Source: Ferruginibacter sp.
Lineage (GTDB): Bacteria > Bacteroidota > Bacteroidia > Chitinophagales > Chitinophagaceae
Reading direction: 5' to 3'
DNA length: 11,681 nt
NCBI GenBank assembly: GCA_018882645.1
Contig: VERM01000021.1
Location: 1-11,681 of the forward strand
The notes beneath the pieces were generated by a model. That model made no database searches and was not told where the DNA came from. It saw only the letters and a program-made list of their open reading frames with translations. Positions 1 to 7,690 of the stretch are shown piece by piece. A program made the position numbers and the translations under genes. Positions within the stretch are counted from its first letter, which is position 1. Each line of letters starts with the position of its first letter.

Positions 1-269
1 GAGTGTATACCACCACACCTAAAAAGCCGAACTCGGCTTTGCGTAAAGTGGCAAAAGTAAGATTGACTAATAAAATTGAGGTCATCGCTTACATACCCGG
101 TGAGGGACACAATTTACAGGAGCACTCAATCGTATTGATACGTGGCGGAAGGGTTAAGGATTTGCCAGGAGTTCGTTACCATATTGTCCGCGGAAGTCTG
201 GATACTGCAGGTGTAAAAGACCGTAAACAAAGCCGTAGCAAATACGGAACCAAAAAAGCCAAAAAATAA
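1..269 (+). CDS. rpsL: 30S ribosomal protein S12, 3' part (5' end outside window)
   Basis: This is the C-terminal part of S12, the small-subunit protein at the decoding centre. The first complete codon (GTG at 3-5) is an internal valine matching V37 of E. coli S12 in the stretch [12 protein letters not shown], so the gene starts before the window and only about 88 of some 124 residues are visible. The two decoding-centre loops are intact. The TPKKPNS loop has the wild-type lysine equivalent to E. coli K43 (codon at 21-23), the usual site of streptomycin resistance. The [13 protein letters not shown] loop has the lysine equivalent to K88, followed by the aspartate that RimO methylthiolates in many bacteria. 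The basic tail ends in KKAKK, then TAA. It is followed after 52 bases by rpsG, as in the str operon. The identification is certain. Confidence 0.98.
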   Translation, partial: VYTTTPKKPNSALRKVAKVRLTNKIEVIAYIPGEGHNLQEHSIVLIRGGRVKDLPGVRYHIVRGSLDTAGVKDRKQSRSKYGTKKAKK

Positions 270-286
270 TTTTTTAAAATGATACA

Positions 287-307
287 GTATAACACAAACG
301 GTTATAC
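287..307 (+). promoter_or_regulatory. Hairpin in the rpsL-rpsG intercistronic spacer, possible S7 feedback site
   Basis: GTATAAC (287-293) and GTTATAC (301-307) form a perfect 7-bp stem with the loop ACAAACG, ending 14 bases before the rpsG start. In E. coli, S7 represses its own operon by binding the S12-S7 intercistronic RNA. The position suggests a similar role here, but no similarity to the E. coli site is claimed. The 52-base spacer has no Shine-Dalgarno sequence and is otherwise A-rich. Confidence 0.4.
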
Positions 308-321
308 GAAAATGAACAACA

Positions 322-789
322 ATGCGTAAATCACAACCCAAGAAAATCCCCTTAGCACCGGATCCCAAGTTCAACGACAAACTCGTTACACGTTTTGTCA
401 ACAATCTGATGTGGGAGGGAAAGAAAAGCGGAGCGTACAATATTTTTTATGATGCGCTGGATAAAGTGGCTAAGATAACCGGTGAAGATGGTTATGAAGT
501 CTGGAAAAAAGCTTTGGCCAATATCACACCGGGAGTTGAGGTTCGCAGTCGTCGTATTGGCGGTGCCACATTCCAGATTCCATCTGAGGTTCGTCCCGAC
601 AGAAAAATATCTCTAAGTGTAAAATGGATGATCAGATACAGCCGTGAGAGAAACGGTCGCAGTATGTCAGATAAATTGGCCAATGAGATTGTGGCAGCCA
701 GTAAAGGCGAGGGTGCTGCTTTCAAAAAGAAAGAAGACACTCACCGTATGGCTGAAGCCAACAAAGCGTTTGCACACTTTAGAGTATAA
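322..789 (+). CDS. rpsG: 30S ribosomal protein S7
   Basis: S7 is a primary 16S rRNA binding protein that nucleates assembly of the 30S head and contacts the E-site tRNA. The product has 155 residues, the usual size. It starts MRKSQPKK and contains the family signatures [16 protein letters not shown] and EVRPDRK in the first half of the helical core, and the C-terminal [19 protein letters not shown] block. The ATG at 322 fits the start of Bacteroidota homologues. An earlier ATG at 311 meets a stop after five codons. The gene is co-directional with rpsL and clearly in the same transcript. It is followed by an intrinsic terminator rather than by fusA, so here S7 is the last gene of the operon. 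Nothing in the protein looks damaged. Confidence 0.98.
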   Translation: MRKSQPKKIPLAPDPKFNDKLVTRFVNNLMWEGKKSGAYNIFYDALDKVAKITGEDGYEVWKKALANITPGVEVRSRRIGGATFQIPSEVRPDRKISLSVKWMIRYSRERNGRSMSDKLANEIVAASKGEGAAFKKKEDTHRMAEANKAFAHFRV

Positions 790-810
790 TTTATATTATA
801 ATTTTGATAT

Positions 811-841
811 AAATGCCGCTCTTTTGAGCGGCATTTTTTTT
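811..841 (+). terminator. Intrinsic terminator after rpsG
   Basis: An 11-bp perfect stem, AAATGCCGCTC (811-821) and GAGCGGCATTT (826-836), is closed by a TTTT loop and followed by an uninterrupted T run to 841. It starts 22 bases after the rpsG stop. It should end the rpsL-rpsG transcript, which separates it from fusA 7 kb downstream. Confidence 0.92.
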
Positions 842-976
842 ACATGGTGTCAAACATAAAAGGGTTGGTGTTTTTTCATTAGATTATTACCAATTGCGTA
901 AGGCGATTTACCTATTCCGTAATCATATTTTGTTGGACAAAGTTGAACTTCGCAAAAATTTTTGTCATTTATTAAG

Positions 977-3178
977 ATGTCTATTCGCTTTCATTTCATA
1001 TTTGTGTCTGTTTTCTTTGGTCAAATCATTTTTGCTCAGGACAACAGGGAGGTCAATTATGCCGACACTAACATTGTAAAAAATTTACCCGATGTAACGA
1101 TTGTTGGTAAGAACAGCAAGTCCGATTTTCAATTCATGCCTGAGGTAGTAGGTACCAATATTTACGCAGGTAAAAAAAATGCTTTGGTAATCATTGATAA
1201 TGTTCAGGGAAATGTGGTTACAAACAATATGCGGCAGATTATGGCTAAGGTGGCCGGCATACATGTATGGGAGAGTGACCCCAGTGGCATACAGGTTGGC
1301 ATATCTACCAGAGGCCTCAGTCCTAACAGAAGCTGGGAGTTTAATGTGAGGCAAAATGGATATGATATTTCTGCAGATCCTTTTGGGTATCCTGAAGCGT
1401 ATTATAATCCTCCCATGCAGGCAGTTCAGCGAATAGAAGTTGTAAGGGGTCAGGGATCTTTACAGTATGGTCCTCAATTTGGTGGACTGGTAAATTATAT
1501 TTTGAGAAATGGGAATGATTTTTCGAAACCTTTTGAGGCCGAAATATATCAGTCATTTGGCAGCAATGGACTTTTCGGTTCATTCAATGCGATCGGAGGT
1601 AAAAAGGGTAAGTTTGCATATTACGGCTTTTATGATCATCGAAGCGGAGATGGATGGAGAAAAAACAGCGATTTCTATACGAATGCTGCATTTGCAACTG
1701 TCACGTACAATCATACTGATAAAATTTCATTCACAGCTGAATATAGCCGTTCTCATATCAGAAGCCATCAGCCCGGTGGGCTCACAGACGCACAAATCAA
1801 AGATGATGCTAGACAAAGCAATCGCTCCAGAAACTGGTTTGATGTGACATGGCATGTGCCTGCTTTCATTGCAAATGTTGATTTCAACAACAATACACGA
1901 TGGAACACAAAGCTTTTTGCCGTCATTGCTGATAGAAACAGTGTAGGATTTTTAAAAGAACTCACGATCGGCGATACGATCAATGGTACAACCCTTCAGT
2001 ACAACAACAGGACAGTAACCATAGATAACTATAATAATTACGGACTTGAATCCAGATTTATCACGGAGAAAAAATGGGGAAAGATAAAAAATACAATTTC
2101 AGCAGGAATTCGGATGTATACAGGAACAACATTCAGAAGAGCGGATGGCAAGGGTACTGTTTCTTCCGAGTATAATGTAAATGTTGTTCCTCCTTTCCCT
2201 AAGGATATCCATTTCAGATCATACAATGGAGCTGCATTTATTGAATCGATATTTCAGATTAATGAGAACATTTCGATTATTCCGGGAATTCGATATGAAT
2301 GGCTGAAAGGTTCGGCTTCAGGAAGAAACGGATTTACCACTACAGGAGATGAAATTATTTTACAGAACATAAACCGTCAGAGAAGTTTTGTGCTGGCCGG
2401 AATAGGTTTTGAATATCACATAAGCAAACAAACGGAATTATATGCCGGATTTACTCAGGCCTATCGTCCGATTCAATTTGCCAATCTGCAGGCTGCTCCA
2501 ACTACAGATATAGTGGATAAGGATCTCAAAGATTCCAGGGGATACAATGTTGATCTGGGATATCGGGGTAAAATCAATAATCTGTTTCGTTTTGATGTCA
2601 CTTTTTATCAGCTGCAATATAACGACAGAATTGGTGTGATTTCTTCATCAGGCAATCAGCGTCTAATCACGAACGTTGGTTCAAGTACCAGCAGAGGTAT
2701 TGAGACTTTATTCGAATTTGATATGCTTAAACTTTTCAGGAATAATAATAAGACCGGATTGTCATCATTTGTTTCCTATTCTTACACGGATGCCAGATAT
2801 TCAGGTGCATATAAGGATGAAAAAGTAAAGGGTAAAAGAGTGGAAAATGCGCCTGTACATATACTTCGCGGAGGCCTTACTGCCAGTCTTGCCAACATTA
2901 ATCTGACTGCTCAAATGAGTTATGTGGGCAAAGTATACAGTGATGCAAACAATACGGAGCTGCCTTCAACAAACGGACAAACCGGATTGATTACGGCATA
3001 TACCGTAACCGATCTTACTTTACAGTTGAAGGTCAATAAAGACATTGAAATTAAAACAGGCGTCAATAATCTTTTTAATTCTGTTTATTTTACAAGAAGA
3101 TCGAGCGGATATCCCGGACCGGGGGCATTGCCTGCCGATGGAAGAACTTTTTTTATGACTGCCGGAATAAAACTATAA
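977..3178 (+). CDS. TonB-dependent outer membrane receptor, FecA-like (ferric siderophore/dicitrate type)
   Basis: The product is a 733-residue outer membrane receptor that should import a ligand, probably a ferric chelate, using energy from TonB-ExbBD. Residues 1-20 are a signal peptide (MSIRFHFIFVSVFFGQIIFA, cleaved before QD). The ATG at 977 is preferred to the TTG at 962 because it gives a compact signal sequence. DVTIVG near residue 39 looks like the TonB box. The plug follows (about 45-170), with the motifs STRGLSPNR, DPFGYPEAYY, IEVVRGQGSLQYGPQFGG and VNYILRNG. The rest is a 22-strand-type barrel ending in the aromatic strand FFMTAGIKL. There is no N-terminal carboxypeptidase-like domain, unlike SusC proteins. 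The motifs resemble proteins annotated as Fe(3+)-dicitrate receptors in Bacteroidota, but no FecI/FecR regulator or siderophore gene lies nearby, so the ligand is unproven. I found no convincing promoter in 842-976. It ends 9 bases from the stop of the convergent gene. Confidence 0.9.
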   Translation: MSIRFHFIFVSVFFGQIIFAQDNREVNYADTNIVKNLPDVTIVGKNSKSDFQFMPEVVGTNIYAGKKNALVIIDNVQGNVVTNNMRQIMAKVAGIHVWESDPSGIQVGISTRGLSPNRSWEFNVRQNGYDISADPFGYPEAYYNPPMQAVQRIEVVRGQGSLQYGPQFGGLVNYILRNGNDFSKPFEAEIYQSFGSNGLFGSFNAIGGKKGKFAYYGFYDHRSGDGWRKNSDFYTNAAFATVTYNHTDKISFTAEYSRSHIRSHQPGGLTDAQIKDDARQSNRSRNWFDVTWHVPAFIANVDFNNNTRWNTKLFAVIADRNSVGFLKELTIGDTINGTTLQYNNRTVTIDNYNNYGLESRFITEKKWGKIKNTISAGIRMYTGTTFRRADGKGTVSSEYNVNVVPPFPKDIHFRSYNGAAFIESIFQINENISIIPGIRYEWLKGSASGRNGFTTTGDEIILQNINRQRSFVLAGIGFEYHISKQTELYAGFTQAYRPIQFANLQAAPTTDIVDKDLKDSRGYNVDLGYRGKINNLFRFDVTFYQLQYNDRIGVISSSGNQRLITNVGSSTSRGIETLFEFDMLKLFRNNNKTGLSSFVSYSYTDARYSGAYKDEKVKGKRVENAPVHILRGGLTASLANINLTAQMSYVGKVYSDANNTELPSTNGQTGLITAYTVTDLTLQLKVNKDIEIKTGVNNLFNSVYFTRRSSGYPGPGALPADGRTFFMTAGIKL

Positions 3179-3187
3179 TAGCCCCAT

Positions 3188-5137
3188 TTATCTTATCAGC
3201 AAGATCGAACCTTTCATAAGAATCTGCTTGCCATCTTTGTCTTTTCCCTTGATGTACCATACATAAGATCCTGTTGGCTGAGGTTTACCCAAATACGTGC
3301 CGTCCCATCCCTTCATAGATTGTCTGCCTGAAAAAATCAAATTGCCATTCCGGTTATAGATATTCAAAAGCTCTGTATTGACGATTCCAACGGGAATGGG
3401 TCTGAATACATCATTGATGCCATCTCCATTGGGAGAAAATGCTTTTGGAATATAATAGGTTGGGCCGTCATACACTTTTATAAAAATCGTATCGGATGCA
3501 CTGCAGCCTTTTGCATTGAATCCGGTGACAATATATTTCTGATCTTGTGTGAGAATAGCTTGTGGAGTTTGGCTTGTTGGATTATTCAACATATTTTCAG
3601 GACTCCATATATAGCTTTCCGCACCTGTGGCTTTTAATTGATGAGGTTGATTCCGAACTGCGGTGGTATCATTTCCGGCATTTACTGAAAAGTTTTTTTG
3701 TAAGGCAATCCGGACAAATGCGGTATCAGAACAACCTGCAAGATTGGTTGCTTTGATTCTGTACAGGCCGGAATCAGAAATGTTTTCCGGATTGATTACC
3801 GGCTGATTGTTTTTTGTCCATACCACATTCAGGAGACCAGTAAAAAATTTCTTAGTGATGTCAACAGGCTTTCCCGTACAAATCGTGTCTTTCTGATCGG
3901 GTCCGAGATCAGGTTTGGGATTTATTCCAATTTTTATATCCTGACTGATGGAACAATTGCCAATGGGGGCATCAAGCGTTACAGTATAAATAGCATTGTC
4001 GGTTGGGAAAGCAGTAACTGTGGCACCTGATGTATTGACGAGAGCAGGGCCGCTCCATGAATATATTCCATTTGCTCCTGATGCATTGAGCGTGACGGGA
4101 CTCCCTTTGCAAATTTCATTGGAGGATGCTTTGATTTTCAGAATATTCACACCGGAAACGGGTTCAATGGTATAGTTGCATATATCACCGGAGAAACCAT
4201 CAAACATCAGGTAGTAAGTTTTTCCTGGAATCAGATTCTTTGCTGATACAATGGATGGGTAAACGCTGGGTTTGATCTGACTGTAACAGCCATGATTGAC
4301 AACGGCTCCTGATCCGCATCCTCCGCTGAAAAACATCATTTGTATTCCTTCACCGTTTTGGCTGTTGCTTACCCAAATGTTGAAAACGGCATTATTTTCG
4401 GATGCCACAAAACTTACGAAAGAATTGTTGTCTATGATGTCTCCGCAGAATGCGGCTTTCAATTCCGGCCAGAAATCGGCGGTGTAGTTGCCAGAGGTGT
4501 TTCCGCAATAGCCATTGAAATTGCAAACGGGTGAAGCATTGGTGCAGGTATTCCCTGCGGGAGGATTTCCGAGACATAGTGGAATAGGTGGTGGCGGGGG
4601 AGCGGGTGTATTATTGAAAGTAATACTCCAACTGTTTACATTTCCGGAGCCGCTTTCAAATAGATCCTGTACGCACAGAAGCCATTCTCCATCAGCATTC
4701 TGTCCATTGTTGAGGGTACTTAATGCCCCATCTGGTGTAAATTCACCGGAGAAAGGAGCCTTACCGTTGCTGATGGGTATGGAGGATGTTCCATTAAAGC
4801 AGGTACCGGAGAAGTTATCGCCGGATGCTCCATTTTGTATGCTCAAAGGAATTTTTGTTCCATCGGGAGCCTTGATATAAATTTCAAGATCGCCCACCCA
4901 GCTGTGTGTGATGTCTATACACACATTTGCTACTCCAAAATTATTGTTGATGTTTCCTACTCCAGATACATTTACCGGAAAAAAAGTTGGCGAAGAAGCT
5001 CCATCAGGGATAACACCTCCTGTATTGTTTGTGAAGGTTTGTGCACAGGGAACGTAATGCAAAAAAAACAAAATCAGAATGAAGTACAACGACCATTTTC
5101 GTTGAGCTTTCACACCTTTTATGGTTTTAATATTCAC
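3188..5137 (-). CDS. Secreted multidomain protein: P-domain, Ig/PKD-like repeats, T9SS C-terminal sorting domain
   Basis: The product is a 649-residue secreted or cell-surface protein. A hydrophobic signal segment (about 17-32, ending VPCA before Q) is followed by a proprotein-convertase P-type beta domain (about 36-175: DITHSWVGDLEIYIKAPDGT ... DGEWLLCVQDLFESGSG ... SWSITF). A proline run (about 180-186) comes next, then a cysteine-rich beta module (about 188-330, ending in GKTYYLMFDGFSGDICNYTI). Three Ig/PKD-like repeats follow (about 331-408, 409-480 and 482-556). The C-terminal domain (about 561-649: IPKAFSPNGDGINDVF, IYNRNG, GWDGTY, PTGSYVWYI) is the gliding-motility/CHU_C type recognised by type IX secretion. 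No protease domain is present, so it is probably adhesive or structural. The start is GTG at 5137. A second in-frame GTG at 5113 would give a tighter signal peptide (KAQRKWSLYFILILFF...) and is a real alternative. The stop is 86 bases downstream of the oxidoreductase gene in the transcription direction. Confidence 0.88.
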   Translation of the reverse strand: MNIKTIKGVKAQRKWSLYFILILFFLHYVPCAQTFTNNTGGVIPDGASSPTFFPVNVSGVGNINNNFGVANVCIDITHSWVGDLEIYIKAPDGTKIPLSIQNGASGDNFSGTCFNGTSSIPISNGKAPFSGEFTPDGALSTLNNGQNADGEWLLCVQDLFESGSGNVNSWSITFNNTPAPPPPPIPLCLGNPPAGNTCTNASPVCNFNGYCGNTSGNYTADFWPELKAAFCGDIIDNNSFVSFVASENNAVFNIWVSNSQNGEGIQMMFFSGGCGSGAVVNHGCYSQIKPSVYPSIVSAKNLIPGKTYYLMFDGFSGDICNYTIEPVSGVNILKIKASSNEICKGSPVTLNASGANGIYSWSGPALVNTSGATVTAFPTDNAIYTVTLDAPIGNCSISQDIKIGINPKPDLGPDQKDTICTGKPVDITKKFFTGLLNVVWTKNNQPVINPENISDSGLYRIKATNLAGCSDTAFVRIALQKNFSVNAGNDTTAVRNQPHQLKATGAESYIWSPENMLNNPTSQTPQAILTQDQKYIVTGFNAKGCSASDTIFIKVYDGPTYYIPKAFSPNGDGINDVFRPIPVGIVNTELLNIYNRNGNLIFSGRQSMKGWDGTYLGKPQPTGSYVWYIKGKDKDGKQILMKGSILLIR

Positions 5138-5141
5138 GGTG

Positions 5142-5172
5142 GAAAGGTACTAAATTAAAATTGTTTTTCTAA
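5142..5172 (-). promoter_or_regulatory. Weak Bacteroidota-type promoter for the T9SS cargo gene
   Basis: On the minus strand, TTAG (5172-5169) and TACCTTTC (5149-5142) are separated by 19 bases, against the consensus TTTG and TAnnTTTG. Each box has one mismatch. If used, transcription would start at or just before the GTG at 5137, which implies either a leaderless mRNA or translation from the GTG at 5113. Co-transcription from the upstream oxidoreductase gene is the alternative. Confidence 0.3.
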
Positions 5173-5223
5173 CTCGTAAGATGGAGCAAGCATCAGTAAA
5201 ATCATCTTAAAGGAAATGGTCTT

Positions 5224-6660
5224 TTATACTTTAATTCCCTGTTCGTACCTGAATAAGTTATTGGGGTCGTATTGTTTTTTTATTTCCACTAATTTGTTGA
5301 AATTGGCACCGTAATAAATTTGTGGAGCGTTGATAAAATCAACATCAGGATAATTTCTGTATTGGGCAGTTATGCCATTTTCTTTAAAAATAGTTTGTAC
5401 CTTTTGAAATTGTTGCATCAGTTTTTTCCCTTGCTCGGGTTGTTTCCAATAGGTCTGCAATTCGGATAAATAATTGAATTTCCTGTGGGGGAAAGAAGAA
5501 AGTTTTTCGAATTCGGCATCTTGTATTTTGCCACCCAACGTATTTACCTGATAAATCATTCCCGGAGTTGATAAAACCAAATCCAATATCTTATCAACAA
5601 ATGGTGCTATTGTGTTGAAGTCATTATAAAGACCGGCCGATGCATTTTTAAAATACAATGGCGTGGTCTGTCCATAGTAAACTTTGAGTGCACTTGAAAG
5701 TGGAATCTGACCGGTTTGTGTATGCTTTTCAGTTACAGACTTTAGGCCGGTAATGGCTTTTTGTACTTTTTCATCTGTTGCTCCTACATTGGTCAGCAGG
5801 ATATAAGCTGTTTTTCCATTTTGAACAAAGGCGCTGAAACAGTTGGCAGGAAGTAAAGCAGTGACTTCAAACCATTTTTTTAAAATTTCTTTTGATTTTT
5901 CTTTTGTGGTTTGAAACGATTTAAAACGGAAAGACTGCATGCTGTTTGGCGCATGGTGTACTTTGAATGTGAGTGATGTCACAATTCCGAAATTGCCATT
6001 ATTGCCACCTTTGCATGCCCAAAGCAATTCGCTGTCTGATTGGGCTTGGATGATTTTTCCTGTTCCGTCAACCATTGTGATTTCCCTGAGGCTGTCACAT
6101 GTCAGTCCGAATTTTCTGGCAAGGAGACCGTAGCCGCCACCCATTACAAGGCCTCCAATTCCTACGCCGGCGCAAGACCCTCCGGGAATGATTTTGTTTT
6201 TTGGGAGGATAAAATCATAAATATCTTTAAGCGTACAGCCCGGTTCTACTTGAATGTTATCATCGTTTATCCAACGCATGGATTTCATTTCAGACAGATT
6301 AATCACTAATCCATCATTATTGCATGAGAATCCCTCCATGCAATGACCGCCGCTTTTTACCGCAACCGCCAGATTATTTTTAGCAGCATATTTGACCGCT
6401 TCAGCTACGCCGATGGCACTGCTGCACAAGGCGATGACTGCAGGCAATTTGTTGATTCGTTTATTGAAACCTTGCCTGAGCGACTCGTAGGAACTGTTTC
6501 CTTGTCTGATATATCTGACATTGATATTATCAGACAAATCGTTTTGATTATCTGACAAATACCCATCATTTTTTTTGGGGCTTGCCATCAACTCTAATGG
6601 GGAGTATAAGGCACATAAAGCAGATAAAAAAGAAAGTTCAATGAATTTCTTTCTTTGCAT
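5224..6660 (-). CDS. Exported FAD-dependent oxidoreductase, berberine bridge enzyme-like (VAO/PCMH fold)
   Basis: The product is a 478-residue flavoenzyme with an FAD_binding_4 domain and a BBE C-terminus. Such enzymes oxidise alcohols or sugars using O2 or other acceptors; the substrate here cannot be told. The N-terminus (MQRKKFIELSFLSALCALYS) looks like an export signal, with an R-K-K-F pattern that recalls a degenerate Tat motif. FAD-binding features are the SGGH motif with H106 and GGSCAGVGIGG with C163. These match the histidine and cysteine that carry bicovalent FAD in berberine bridge enzyme and glucooligosaccharide oxidase. GGGYGLLARKFGLTCD and ELLWACKGGNNGNFGIVT complete the FAD domain. 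The C-terminal IYYGANFNKLVEIKKQYDPNNLFRYEQ (about 447-474) is the typical BBE ending. The gene starts 36 bases after the DUF4919-like gene, so the two are probably co-transcribed. Confidence 0.88.
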   Translation of the reverse strand: MQRKKFIELSFLSALCALYSPLELMASPKKNDGYLSDNQNDLSDNINVRYIRQGNSSYESLRQGFNKRINKLPAVIALCSSAIGVAEAVKYAAKNNLAVAVKSGGHCMEGFSCNNDGLVINLSEMKSMRWINDDNIQVEPGCTLKDIYDFILPKNKIIPGGSCAGVGIGGLVMGGGYGLLARKFGLTCDSLREITMVDGTGKIIQAQSDSELLWACKGGNNGNFGIVTSLTFKVHHAPNSMQSFRFKSFQTTKEKSKEILKKWFEVTALLPANCFSAFVQNGKTAYILLTNVGATDEKVQKAITGLKSVTEKHTQTGQIPLSSALKVYYGQTTPLYFKNASAGLYNDFNTIAPFVDKILDLVLSTPGMIYQVNTLGGKIQDAEFEKLSSFPHRKFNYLSELQTYWKQPEQGKKLMQQFQKVQTIFKENGITAQYRNYPDVDFINAPQIYYGANFNKLVEIKKQYDPNNLFRYEQGIKV

Positions 6661-6696
6661 TTTTCAATCATTTTTAGAATTATACTTATCGGTTAT

Positions 6697-7494
6697 TCAA
6701 CTTTTCTTTTTTCCTGAACCTTTTTTATCTGCTTCTTTTTGGGCTTTTATTTTTTTATCCTCCTCCTCGTCTATAATTGCTTTTGCATGTTGAATAATGA
6801 AAAAATATAGCTTTGCTTCCAGATTTTTTGCAGCAGAAATTATTTCTATGAAATCTCCATAATTATTCCAATCAACATCCTTTTGTTCTATTTTGTGGCC
6901 TGCATCAGTTATGAAATGTTCGCCATCTGTAAGGCCAAGAGAGAATATTGGACTGTTGGGGTCATTGCCCTTTCCACTGTATCGCATAGCATCAAAAATT
7001 TTAGAATGGCGAATGCCGTAATATCTTCCGCTGTCAATAAAAAGTACACTGCTGTCCAGTTTCATTTCTTTTTCGAAATTTTTCGACTGTTGATAATAAG
7101 AAATTGCAATTTCTTTAAGCGCCAGATAACTTAATGGGTGTGTTTTAAGATACTGATTGGCTTTGGTAATGGCTTCTCTGTAATTTCTTTTTTTTCTTAA
7201 ATCAGATATTTCCAATTCAATTAATGTATCAAGTTGTGGTTTGAAGTATTGATTTTTAGTAAATCCAATCATCAATGCTAATGTTTCTTGATTGCTTAGG
7301 GTCGAGTCGTTATTCTGAAATCTCTCCAGTAGTTTATTGTAATTCAAATCACTTTCTTCATTCTGTGTTTCTTTAAGAATTCGGTTGAAGTCATTGTGGT
7401 AATCAAAAACCGGAACTTTTTGAATTGAATCCTGAGCATTTGAATGACTGGAAAAAAATAATCCAATCAATAGAATAATGATGTTTGTTTTCAT
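6697..7494 (-). CDS. Secreted helical protein, DUF4919-like
   Basis: The product is a 265-residue protein of unknown function. Residues 1-20 are a clear signal peptide (MKTNIIILLIGLFFSSHSNA, cut before QD). The mature part is mostly helical. NYNKLLERFQNNDSTLSNQE (about 51-70), a TPR-like helical stretch (about 83-145: REAITKANQYLKTHPLSYLALKEIAISYYQ) and the motif GRYYGIRHSKIFDAMRYSGKG (about 156-176) resemble Bacteroidota proteins grouped as DUF4919; this assignment is from memory of the family. The last about 25 residues are unusual: IIDEEEDKKIKAQKEADKKGSGKKKS is a highly charged, lysine-rich tail with no hydrophobic residues after AKAII. It is the first gene of the minus-strand cluster, and its stop (TGA) is 36 bases before the oxidoreductase start. 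I found no consensus promoter upstream on the minus strand. No function is proposed. Confidence 0.75.
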   Translation of the reverse strand: MKTNIIILLIGLFFSSHSNAQDSIQKVPVFDYHNDFNRILKETQNEESDLNYNKLLERFQNNDSTLSNQETLALMIGFTKNQYFKPQLDTLIELEISDLRKKRNYREAITKANQYLKTHPLSYLALKEIAISYYQQSKNFEKEMKLDSSVLFIDSGRYYGIRHSKIFDAMRYSGKGNDPNSPIFSLGLTDGEHFITDAGHKIEQKDVDWNNYGDFIEIISAAKNLEAKLYFFIIQHAKAIIDEEEDKKIKAQKEADKKGSGKKKS

Positions 7495-7690
7495 TTGACA
7501 TGGCTTTTGTATTATGAGGAAATAAGGTCATCTGCCGGAAATTAAAAGGGTTATTCGTGGTTCGTATGATTTTTTTAGGGTTAAATATCAAATGTTATCT
7601 TGTTTCAATTTAGTACATACATGATTAAAAAAAACATAAATGCCTAAAACGCATGTTAATATAATGTTATTTAATATTATATTATTTCCG
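7495..7690. other. AT-rich divergent intergenic region with no further gene
   Basis: This is the part of the 426-base gap between the DUF4919-like gene and fusA that lies upstream of the fusA promoter. It contains no credible coding frame. The extreme AT richness at 7650-7690 includes a dyad (7658-7665 with 7676-7683, 8 bp) immediately upstream of the fusA -33 box, where it could act like an UP element. I could not find a good promoter for the minus-strand gene. Confidence 0.5.

Noticed and set aside
3..5. GTG as a start codon for a short S12
   Set aside because: It aligns with the internal valine V37 of S12; the gene is cut by the window edge.
962..964. TTG start for the TonB receptor, five codons upstream
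   Set aside because: The ATG at 977 gives a better signal peptide, and the extra residues MSFIK add nothing.
3113..3123. CCCGG-A-CCGGG palindrome as a terminator near the end of the receptor gene
   Set aside because: The one-base loop cannot fold as a hairpin, there is no T run, and it is coding sequence.
4515..4880. 121-codon open frame on the + strand
   Set aside because: It lies antisense inside the T9SS cargo gene, has no recognisable domain, and reflects the codon pattern of the real gene.
5177..5209. TAAGATG/CATCTTA inverted repeat between the oxidoreductase and T9SS genes as a terminator
   Set aside because: The 7-bp AT-rich stem has a 19-base loop and no T run on the minus strand; too weak to claim.
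7403..7591. 62-codon minus-strand frame in the intergenic region
   Set aside because: It overlaps the start of the DUF4919-like gene in another frame and has no features of a protein.
7495..7610. Minus-strand promoter TAACATTTG for the DUF4919-like gene
   Set aside because: The -7 box has an extra base and no -33 box lies at the right distance.
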